DNA from: Cerioporus squamosus
Lineage: Eukaryota > Basidiomycota > Agaricomycetes > Polyporales > Polyporaceae
Assembly: GCA_022592435.1 (NCBI GenBank)
Contig: JABYQS010000339.1
Location: 1-29,307, forward strand
DNA length: 29,307 bases
Reading direction: 5' to 3'
Shown here: positions 9,370-18,291 of the stretch, piece by piece
Position numbering within the stretch: position 1 is the first letter of the stretch
Layout: every line of letters begins with the position of its first letter
Notes under the pieces: model-generated
The model's database searches: none
What the model saw: only the letters and a program-made list of their open reading frames with translations
What the model was told of the DNA's origin: nothing
Program-made: the position numbers and the translations under genes

Positions 9370-10815
9370 ATGTCTCTTGCACGTCGCCCCACAGGACTAC
9401 CATCCAACCCCCGCGCACGCTCAGTCACCGGAGCCCAGGTTGCCCAGGATCTCCCATCTCGCTCGCGATCCTTCACTCCCGCTCCGGCGAGGCAAGACTA
9501 CCCGCCACGCCCACGCAGCTCAGCGAGCGAACGTCCGCCACCCTCCAGCTTCAACTACGCGAACGCACCTCCGCTCCCATCACAACCCCGCACTCTCCGT
9601 CCCCAGCGGTCCGTCGGGAGCCTCCCGTCCAGGCCCACGGGCAGCGTACGGTCTCGCTCTGTCGGTCCAGCTGAAGAGCGCCGCCATGCGCCTTCCCGCT
9701 CAGATCCCCCGCCCCCGCTGCCGAACCTCCCCCGCGGCCCTAAGCTCGGCCCGATTGCAAGCAGGGGAAACAGACCTGCCCATGCGTCTTCTCGGTCTGA
9801 TGATTACAACGCGTACCGCACGCAGGGCCGCGAGGGTGCGTACAGCGGCCGCCAGGATGCGTATCGGGGCCGCGAAGATGCATATTCTGACTCTGCGTCG
9901 TCCTCCGGTGCATCCGAAGGGTTCGCCAGGTCGCCCGCAAGCGTCGCGTCCTCCAGGACGAGCATGGACGAGGGGGAGATGATGGACAAGCCGGACGAGA
10001 AGACGCCAGAGGGGCACGGCTCGTCGCTCTGGGCGAGCATCACGGGCGTGGCCAGCAACCTGACGATCAGCGTCAGCAAGGCGTGGTCGAGCAACATCGC
10101 GACATACAGCGGCGAAGGTTTGTGGTTCATCTACTCATCCTCTTGGGCGTATATGCAGTCTAAATTTACGTGACCGACGGAAATAGAGACACCGGTTGGA
10201 GGAGAATCACGGCTCGCCCGTGCGATGAAGGCATATCACATCGACAAGGCCCGTGATCCCACCGAACTGCCAGACTGGCTCTTCGACGAACGTGAGCGGG
10301 GCGTGCGCAGCTATCAATCCACCTCGAGCGCACCAGAGAAGAAGGCCTCCAGCGCATCCCGTCCTTCCAACGACCTCCCACGCTCGAACACGACCGCGAT
10401 CCCAGAAGAGCCCCTCGCCCCGGCCAGAGTGTTCCGCGGCCCGACCCTGGCAGACCGCAAGGCAGAATCCGCCTCCCGCCACGCCAGCTCGAATTCGGGG
10501 GCGGGGAGCGAGGCGCACGTCACCAAGTCGATCTCGCGCCTTCGGGAGCTTCGGGATGCTAAGCGGAACGCCAAGGTGCGGTTCGGAGACGAGGCGGAGG
10601 ACGCGAGGGAGGTGGTCCCCGCTCCACCTCGAGCTCCCGTCCCCGTTGCGCCCCCCGTTGTCGCGCGGCGCGAGCCAGCGCAGAGGTTCCTCCCGCCGGC
10701 GCCGGCAACGCCGAGGGGCATGCCCGCTCCTCTTGGCGCCTCTCTCGGGGTTCGCGGACGGCAACCGTCCATGCGCGTGGGTCTTCCTTCTGGGGTGCGC
10801 CCGGTGAGAGTCTAG
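9370..10815 (+). CDS. Ser/Pro/Arg-rich protein with Mso1/Sec1-binding-like core
   Basis: Two exons, 9370-10117 and 10187-10815, encode 458 residues with a TAG stop. Residues 1-215 and 300-458 are low-complexity (Ser, Pro, Arg, Ala) and probably disordered. They include a short repeat of YxGRxDAY-type units around residues 150-180. The compact middle part, about 218-290, reads SSLWASITGVASNLT, then AWSSNIATYSGEETP across the splice, SRLARAMKAYHIDKA and ELPDWLFDERERG. This pattern (a Trp-containing amphipathic segment, a threonine/arginine helix, then LPDWL) resembles the Sec1-binding region of Mso1, the yeast partner of Sec1 that aids SNARE-dependent fusion at the plasma membrane. If correct, it acts in polarised exocytosis. 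The alternative is an uncharacterised basidiomycete protein. Start chosen at MSLARRP because the longer upstream frame is leader-like. Confidence 0.65.
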
Positions 10816-10936
10816 GAGGTCGGTACCAGTTTGTCGGTGAAAGGAAACGTTCTTTCATGGTCTTCGATACGGAACGGTTTACATACGGTCCGTAGCGTGT
10901 GCCCGACCGGGCTTCCGACGCGTTCTGCCCGCCCTT

Positions 10937-10958
10937 GCACAAGAAGTGCACAAGAAGT
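10937..10958 (+). repeat. Perfect 11-base tandem duplication
   Basis: GCACAAGAAGT occurs twice back to back about 120 bases downstream of the stop at 10815, probably within the 3' UTR. Likely a simple slippage duplication. Confidence 0.7.
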
Positions 10959-12112
10959 TAGAGGCGGGTTTTGCACTGTATCGTTCTGTGGGCCCGACGA
11001 TGTGGTTTCGTTGTGAGGCTGTTCTGCCTCGGTCAATGTGTTGTGATAGATCTTGTACGTTCACTATGGTGTTTTGATAGCGGTTCAACTTCCGGACGGT
11101 TACCTACGCAGTCTCGTGCTTCCGGTAGATTTGTACAGCTTGTAGAGGAGTGTGTTCGGGAATTTGGATGCGGGTGGATCGTGATTGACGTATTGTACGC
11201 TCGTCGCTAGCTCATAAACGAGGATGTTCGGTCTTGTACCATGTCGACGCCTCAAGGTGCCCGACGGGTTGGAAGCGGGGACGTGCAGTAGCTGCACGTC
11301 AACGAACTGATACGAGCTGTGATTGTCGTCAGCGCTGTGTGCGGCTTTCATTGCCTCGGGCGTTCGCCGCGGCGTGTATCATGCAGTGGCAGCTGCGAAC
11401 AGTGACGGCACTGGCCTGTGTGTCTCATGGAGGCATGCACCGCTGTCAGTAATGGCGGGAGCTGTCTTCCGGCCATGCATGTCCTCCCGGACGTCGATCG
11501 CCATGATTCTGTCTCTCTGGGCCACAAGAACACACCAGAAGGTTCATACAAAGCACGTCGAATTCCAGACTCGATCGGTGCGGTTTCTGTGCGCGCCCCT
11601 GCATCACGATCATGATCCAAGCCGTACCTGAGGTATGGGTGTGCTATCCAGGACATCGGTACGGAGGTTGGTCATGCCCTGTAACGCGGCTCGAAAATAC
11701 GTGAGCCTGTCGAGAAGACGGACAAGAGCCATCGGAGAGTGATGCGAGTGGAGAGGCCAAACGAGGGTGGCATGATGGACGGGGGAGGGCACAGCAGACG
11801 TGTTATTTTCGTGTGAGAGGCGGGCGGCTAGGGGAAGTGGACGAGTGTGAGAGTCGTGATGGCAGCAGTCGCGAGGCCATGGCAGATCGGTGCTGGGCAG
11901 AACAGTCACTCGCCAGGGCAGCCCTCGCGTCGCTATTGGCCCCGAGCGGACTCCCCCGCCGGAAATGGGCAATTCGTCCTCGGCGAGGGCAGGGATTGGC
12001 TGGGCAGTGCGGGAAGCTGCAGGGGCCGTACTGCTGGGACGCCGGGACGAGGAGGGATCAGGATGATCTGTCGCCATGGCGGCCTCAATCTCCGAGACGC
12101 TGTCGTCCGCAA

Positions 12113-12118
12113 TATAAA
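12113..12118 (+). promoter_or_regulatory. TATA box of the cupredoxin gene
   Basis: A TATAAA element is followed by a pyrimidine-rich stretch and, 296 bases later, by the start codon at 12414. The implied 5' UTR is about 260 nt. Motif and position only. Confidence 0.5.
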
Positions 12119-12413
12119 CTCGCACCCGCCCGGCCTCTGTCCGCCAACCTTTTCGTTCGCCCCCTTCGTTCCTTTCCTCTATCGGAGTCGAGTTGTACTC
12201 GTCTTCCTCTCCTTCTTTTTCGTTCTTCGGGGTGCGTTTCTCTTCTCCTGCATCCTCCAGCCGTGTACTGACCGCCATGCGCACATCCAGATCACCTCCT
12301 TTGATAGGGGCCGCTAGCTGCAAAACCTCCTGGGAGGCCTTTAAACGTCTAGATCGACTCACCTGTCCTTGTCCTTTGCCGACACCTTACACCTCGACGG
12401 TTAACGTATCACG

Positions 12414-13962
12414 ATGCGCTTTTCTACTATCCTCAGTTCCGCCCTTCTCGTCGGCTTTGTCGCCGCCGCGCCCACCAACAAGGAGATGGACATGTCCGCG
12501 TACGTTTAACCCCGCTTTCGCCCCGTACCCGATATGGATGCTAACCGCGTCTCGGCTGCACAGTTCTAGCGCGATTATGGACGCTTCCTCCACCGCGTCC
12601 TCTGCGATGGCCACCGAGTCTTCCAAGTCCTCCTCGAGCGGCAGCGGCTGCTCGTCTGGCGACTGCAGCAAGTCCTCGTCCTCGTCGTCTTCGTCTGGCA
12701 ACTACGGCTCGGGCTCCAACTACGGCTCGGGTTCCAACTACGGCTCCGGCTACGACAGCAAGTCGTCGAGCCAGGACAACTCGTACTCGAGCACCAAGGA
12801 CAACTCGTACTCGAGCACCAAGGACAACTCGTACTCTAGCACGATGGACAACTCTTACTCCAGCACGCAGGGAAGCTACGAGTCGTCCTCCACCCAGGGC
12901 AGCTACGAGTACACCTCTACCCAGGGTAGTTACGAGTCCACCGCCGCTGCGACCAGCACCTCCACCGCGTACGGTTCCGGATACACCAACTGGGGCGGCT
13001 CTGGCTACAACGACTGCGTCCAGCGTAAGTCCCATTCATCAACAACGCATGACGTGGAGTCCTAACTGCGATCATCAGAATGTGTTGCTTCCTACGGTGC
13101 GCCTCCCGCGTCGTGGACGCCCTCCTCCACCCAGAGCAGTTCCGACGGCAGCTACTCCGGCAGCTCTGGCAGTGGTGCGACCCACACCGTTATCGTCGCC
13201 CCCACTCAGGGTGTCCTCCGCTACGTCCCCTTCGCCGTGAACGCCTCCGTCGGTGACACCATCATGTTCATGTGGAACGCGAAGAACCACACCGTTACCA
13301 AGTCCTCGGCCCTCGAGATTTGCAACAAGACCTCGGACGCGCCCTTCGCGTCTGGCGAGCACGACGCGCCGTTCACGTTCACTCAGGTTGTCAACGACAC
13401 GAACCCGACCTTCTTCTACTGCGGCACCCCTGGTCACTGCCAGAAGGGCATGTTCGGAATGATCAACCCCCCGTCCTCGTACCAGACCGGCACCTCTGTC
13501 TCGTCGATGATGGGCTCCGCGGTCTCCAACAGCTCGGACATGGCTGCCATGATGGCGTACACCAACACCATGACCGCCAACAACACCAAGGCCGCCAGCT
13601 GGGGTTCGAACATCGACGTCGCCTCGCTCCCCGAGTGGGCGCACGCCTCCGTCCTCGAGAACGTCATGTACACCCGTGCGTTCCTCGGCGCCAACCCCGA
13701 GACCCTCAAGGACGATGGCACCGTCGACCTGAGTGGTGATGCCCCCAAGATGATCCCCACCGACATGGCCTCCGTCAACAACGCCGTCGACTCGGGCGCC
13801 GCGACCTCCTCGAGCGCCCAGGCCGCGCCCAGCGGTGCGACGGGCGCCGCCGCTGCTCCCTCGGCCTCCCCGTCGGGCAAGAGCAACGGTGCCGCGTCCA
13901 AGGCCGCGTCGTCCGCGCTCCTCGGTGTCGCCGCCCTCGCGGCCGCCGTGCTCGCGTTCTAA
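12414..13962 (+). CDS. Secreted GPI-anchored Ser-rich cupredoxin (type 1 copper protein)
   Basis: Three exons, 12414-12499, 12564-13024 and 13079-13962, encode 476 residues with a TAA stop. Residues 1-19 are a signal peptide (MRFSTILSS, hydrophobic core, Ala-Ala-Ala before Pro). Residues 30-180 are a Ser/Gly/Tyr/Thr-rich stalk with tandem repeats. A cupredoxin domain at about 215-315 has a complete type 1 copper set: His253 in KNHTV, then Cys297, His302 and Met307 in YCGTPGHCQKGMFG (Cys-x4-His-x4-Met, phytocyanin-like spacing). Several N-glycosylation sequons are present. The Ala/Ser-rich tail ends in a hydrophobic segment (SALLGVAALAAAVLAF), fitting a GPI-anchor signal. It is expected at the cell wall or outer membrane face. 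An electron-transfer or copper-binding role is inference from the fold. The preceding promoter looks strong. Confidence 0.93.
12700..12750 (+). repeat. 18-base tandem repeat encoding NYGSGS units
   Basis: Nearly three copies of an 18-base unit, starting at 12700, 12718 and 12736, encode repeated Asn-Tyr-Gly-Ser-Gly-Ser in the stalk of the cupredoxin protein. They differ only at synonymous or near-synonymous positions. Confidence 0.8.
12781..12870 (+). repeat. 24-base tandem repeat encoding SYSSTKDN units
   Basis: Copies start at 12781, 12805, 12829 and 12853 (partial). The first two are identical, and the later ones carry substitutions. They encode Ser-Tyr-Ser-Ser-Thr-Lys-Asp-Asn. A related Ser-Thr-Gln-Gly-Ser-Tyr-Glu series follows to about 12945. 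Such stalk repeats commonly vary in copy number between strains. Confidence 0.85.
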
Positions 13963-15242
13963 GCGGGTCATCCCCTCCATCATCATCATCAGCTAGCTCC
14001 CTCGGACACTCGGTGATTCCCATACGAAGACGACCACACACCGCGCTACATACGTGTACATGGACAAACGGACTGCTAGGGCGCCACCTATAGCTATAGC
14101 TCCTCGGACTATTCAGGGCCCCATTGTAGATCTTGCTGCTACGATACCACTACCCTCCTCCTCCCCCTTTTAGGTTGAGCTGTTGCGCATCGGACTCTCG
14201 GACTCTTTCTAGCTACACCTCCCTCTCCTCTTGCTTGCTATCCCGTGATCCCTCCCCCCCTTTTTTTACCTTACTAGTCTCGCATGCGAGGAAAAGGTCC
14301 CCACATGTTTAGGGCAGTCGCTGGTTAGTTAGTAATCCAATCAGGTCTGACGCCCCCCATTGCTTCTTGTGTGATGACTTCTTCTGAGGGATGTCTCGTT
14401 CATGCAAGGTCGTACGGGCTAACGTCTAGTGTGTATGGCTCGAGCGAAGAGGAAGGGGGAGAGCTGACCCAAGAGCGTTGAAGGTAGACGGTGATGGAGC
14501 GTGGTACCAGACCAAGAACGTCGAGATACCCTGTTGAGCACGTACGCGTCAAACGCATCATGCATCCAGGGGAGGGCACTGAGTCTGTTCTGAGGAGGAT
14601 CATAGCGCTCGAAGTCGTTCAGGCTTCCTTTCAATCAAGTTGGCAAAGTGAGGGAGCCGTCCGGGAGAGATATGTAACGCGGCCGGCGGGAGGGTTCATG
14701 TTCTTGACGCACTTGGATCCCGTCTAGCGCAGTCAAGCCGAGTCTTCTTGAGTGTCAAGGCACAAGAATTACAGGAGACCGGTCTGTATGTAGTCGACTC
14801 GGAGCCATATGCGGACTTTCATCAAGCACAGGCACCTATATATTGGCAACCGGAGGAGTGCCAGCTGCGTCGGTCTGGCAATGTACAGGTCCGGCTGGGC
14901 CAGGGCCTTAGCTCGCAACGTACCGGACTTCTATGTGTCTGCAGCTGATCATGATCCTGCGAAGGTTGTCACACACGGAGCCGCGGTATTGCCTCGTACT
15001 AGTACAGCAGGGAGATGTACAGGATGCGGAGTATTTGACGAGGAGGGACAAGATGATATCGATGTGACAAACCAGAAGAGTTGGCGCGACGACAAGAAGT
15101 CAAGAACCGAGCCGAGCAAGATGAATGTCAACGTATGGTATAGTAGTACTGAGCAATTGGCAGGGCTATAGAAATATCGGAGGCGAAAGGCTTGCATCCG
15201 AGGCGAACTGGAGGTGTGAGCGGCGCCCTCCGTGCGGATGGA
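13963..15242. other. Intergenic region between convergent cupredoxin and F-box A genes
   Basis: About 1.3 kb between two 3' ends. It starts with a C/T-rich 3' UTR with homopolymer runs near 14255-14270. Only short frames without recognisable motifs are present. It is long for a convergent interval in this window and may hide a non-coding transcript or a decayed gene, but I see no positive evidence of either. Confidence 0.5.
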
Positions 15243-17884
15243 CTAAAACATATCGTCGTCTGAGTCCCATATGCCGTCGTCATAGTCGAATCCAGCGTCC
15301 TCGGCAAGCCACGGGAAGATGGATTCGAAAGCGAACCCGAGCTTTTTGCCAGTGGGGCAGTACTCAGCTTTGACTCTTCCGTCATCGTAGCGTCTCAGCG
15401 ACATCTCGGGCATCGTTGGCTCCCCGTCATAGTGGTTATAACAATGTTCTGCGTCCAGGTCGTCGTCGGTCGCCTCGATGTCGTGACTTATACACGAGTT
15501 AGCCAGTATACAATGGTGAATGATACAGCGAACACTCACTGTCTCTTGAGATGTCTAGACATTTTGTCTCGACGCGCGATGAATTCACAGTATTCACATC
15601 CATGGAGCAATTCGTCCCAGTCGACGTCCAAGATAACGTCGAGAGGCAGATCTCGTTCGGCGGCAGCAATGGCCTTCTCTTCTGCTGTGTTGACGCGCTT
15701 CCATCGATGATCCCTGCGCCCTCCACCGAAGGCGACACCGCATTTCTGCTTCTTCAGGTTATACGCGAGCTAGCGACGGCACTCAGTGGGATTCATCGAT
15801 AACGAATGCGCTAGACACGTACCGCAGTCCAGCAGTCATATGCGTCATATGTGGTGTAGGTCTCCTTGTCCTGCAAAGTCTTGTCGGCGTTCACAGAAAA
15901 GCTGCTAACGGTGCAACCGCTCGAGCATCCTTCACATATCAGTCTCGCCGGGCAGCTGCCGACATCCCGGATCGTGACAGACTTAGGATCAAGTCCACTT
16001 GCTTCCAGGATAGGCCGGAGAAGCGATGCTGCCAAGGTTGAGAACGAAAGGTCCCTTTTGCTCCAGGGTGATCGAGAACCTTTACGCGACCAGAATGCTG
16101 AGGCAGTGGAGCCGTACAAGTCTTGGCCAAGATGAAAACCGCGTGCGCAGATGTGAGCGACCACCCCCGGATATCGAAGGTCTGCGCGGCCGCACACGTT
16201 GCATTCGAACAAGGCACAAGCGAGTGTGAGGGGATCAACGCCATCAGGTACGTCCAACGCATCTCTGACCATGACCGTCAGCTCGCTCTTGCGTTCTTCG
16301 CGCCAACGCAAGTGGGCGGCGTCCAACTTGTTACGCATCACGTCCGCGTCCTCGAGGACGCTCAGGTCGACGGTTTCCGTTCCTGGGACGTCGAGGATAG
16401 CCTTGAACTCGTCCATGACAGCCAGATCGACCATGTGAGGACTTAGGTCGGACTCCCTCTTCCGTCGCTCCTGCAGGCCGCGGTAGGTATTGACCGCCTT
16501 GGCGAATAGCTCGAAGCGACTTCGCAGAACAAGTCTACGCGCAGCGTCGATCCGTTTCTTCTTGATGCCTTCCATGTAGGTCATAGCTTCATGACGGATC
16601 TTATTCCAACCTGCAGTAAATGCGTTCATGACTCAACGCGAGGCGCTTATCGAGTGGGCTCACCTTTCTCGGTCAGTGCGTCTGCTTTACTTCCGAATTG
16701 TTTCTTGAATGACAGGCGTTCATACACTTGGTTTTCCATCCACTGGACGTCTTCGCCCATCCCTTCCTGGCAGAGCTTGGCTTTGATCCTGAATGGTCCA
16801 AGAACTGTGAGTCTTGTGCAGTCAAGAGCATCAACCATGTACTGACGACTCCAAACGACCTGCTTTGGTTTGCCTGATCTCAGCAGATCTCTTAGCCTTT
16901 GAGCATCTCTCCAGCTCACAAAGGCATTGGCAGCCTTTGACTAGAGGTGAGAGAGCGTATCAGGGTGTCAAGTTTCAAGCTGTGCTCACCTCGCGGACCA
17001 GTTTGGACTTGGTAGCATACTCTACAGCCAGCGCTTTCTTTACTGAGACGTCATCCATGGAGTTCCATCGTGCTTCAAGAGTTTCGACCTCGGGCTTGTG
17101 CCATCGATATTTGCTGTCGGGTTGTTGATGAACAGACTCCTACAACAGGAATACAGAACTTCACGTACTGTTGAGAGTCCAGAATAGCGGGTAAGTAAGT
17201 CGCACTCTCTTGTGTAACTGAGTCCATCGCTTCAAACAGATGGGAGACCTTCGATCTCTCGAGGAACCTACGCGGGTGAAATCAGTACTGCAGCGTACTA
17301 GTACGCTGGCAGGTCTGCCCTGGGAAGGCGTCGCGTACTCACATCTTTGGCCTGCAAGAGGGACAGTAGCGCGCAGAGAACTCGAAGTATACGGTTTGAA
17401 CATTCGACTTCAAACAGATCTTATGTTCACAACCTGTCAGCTGCATCCTGGACAACCAGAGAAACACGTCATGGACACTTACATGGCAGTACGTGAAGAA
17501 GAGAAGGTTGATGTACTCAGGCTCACTGATGTACGTCGGGCACGGCGGCAAGTCATCAACCTGGGCTATAGATGCCTTCCATAGCTGCTGCGCTGAGCGG
17601 TTCATGAGGAACGCGCGGAACGTTTTGCTGGTGCGGGCGAGGTTGAGAAGGTCCTTCGGATGCATGAAGCTGAATATCTGCCAAGGTCATGGAGCTTTAT
17701 CGTACGTTGATGAGTGCACTGAACAACCTACCTCCATCAACACGTCCAATGGCATCTCTAGCATGTCCTTGAGTCCCCCGCGGCGACCCCGCAAGTTGCG
17801 GCGCGGCGCAGCTGGGACGACCTGCGCGGTCTCCTCAGCAGGAACAACTCTCTGGCTTTTCTTTGCGCGCTTTCGTGGTGGCAT
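15243..17884 (-). CDS. F-box protein with multiple Cys/His clusters, paralogue A
   Basis: Ten exons give 712 residues: 17884-17732, 17677-17483, 17419-17343, 17267-17165, 17139-16990, 16940-16843, 16788-16664, 16610-15823, 15745-15540 and 15486-15243, stop TAG. All frames close, and the structure matches paralogue B. The N-terminus MPPRKRAKK is a likely nuclear signal. Residues about 44-90 form an F-box (MPLDVLMEIFSFMHPKDLL, then LARTSKTFRAFL). Next comes a Cys pair in ARYCPSC (135, 138). Later a Cys-x2-Cys-x12-His-x-Cys cluster lies near 437-455, a Cys-x5-Cys-x2-Cys cluster in CPARLICEGC, and a C2H2-like finger near 613-632 (HGCEYCEF ... SRHLKRHH). The tail is acidic (DSDDDMF). F-box proteins usually recruit substrates to SCF ubiquitin ligases; the substrate and the metal-binding role here are unknown. 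I do not recognise a characterised relative beyond the F-box. Confidence 0.85.
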
Positions 17885-17983
17885 TGTTGATGCGAGGGAC
17901 TAAGAGAACTCGGAGGAAGTGGAACGGACGATGTGGTCGTGGATCAAGCGCGTCGTGCTGCCAAGCGCCGGGACCACGGCCAT

Positions 17984-18011
17984 TGACGTGTGACATAACG
18001 TGTCAGTCACG
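17984..18011. promoter_or_regulatory. Palindromic TGAC-rich site upstream of F-box A
   Basis: About 105 bases before the start codon of paralogue A there is TGACGTG followed by TGACA, TAACG and TGTCA (an inverted repeat with 5-base arms and 5-base spacer, 17991-18005) and then GTCACG. TGACG/GTCAC half-sites are typical of bZIP binding. The function is inferred from the motif only. Confidence 0.3.
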
Positions 18012-18291
18012 CCCGCAGGCTGGGAGACGTTAAACCTCAGACCTCAAGCACACCTCGTCGAACTAATCATAGATGTCACTAGGAGTGATAGATACAGCAA
18101 TAAGATACTACGGCGGGCTTGCCTAGTCAGAGAATGTCAGAGAGTGCAGCAAGAGCCCGGGGCGCTAGATGCAGTAACACCGCAAGCAGTGGACGGGGGA
18201 GTTCTCATTGGATGGCACATCATAGGATAAAGAACACAAGTAGATAGGCGCACTGGGAGAAATGTCCACAAACTTCTCGGGGATGGGTGGA

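Larger units (their letters stand above)
10816..12413. other. Intergenic region, 3' end of Mso1-like gene and promoter of cupredoxin gene
   Basis: About 1.6 kb without a supported gene. The first part (10816-11250) is relatively T-rich and fits a 3' UTR and terminator. It contains a perfect 11-base tandem duplication (GCACAAGAAGT twice) at 10937-10958. The right end holds a TATA box and a long C/T-rich tract from about 12149 to 12240, typical of strong fungal promoters. A 250-codon frame on the minus strand (11610-12362) was judged spurious. Confidence 0.6.

Noticed and set aside
11610..12362. 250-codon open frame on the minus strand upstream of the cupredoxin gene
   Set aside because: Composition is biased (Ser, Arg, Pro, Glu) with no motif, it overlaps the TATA box and C/T-rich leader of the next gene, and GC-rich DNA gives such frames by chance.
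12781..12870. CRISPR-like repeat array
   Set aside because: The units are contiguous with no spacers, in frame, inside a coding exon of a eukaryotic gene.
13075..13989. 304-codon antisense frame opposite the cupredoxin gene
   Set aside because: It is a mirror of the strongly biased sense codons (Gly/Arg/Val-rich) with no recognisable fold; the sense strand has signal peptide, copper ligands and correct splicing.
16123..16446. Plus-strand frames inside the F-box genes
   Set aside because: Shadows of the minus-strand exons; the minus strand shows conserved paralogue similarity and consistent splicing.
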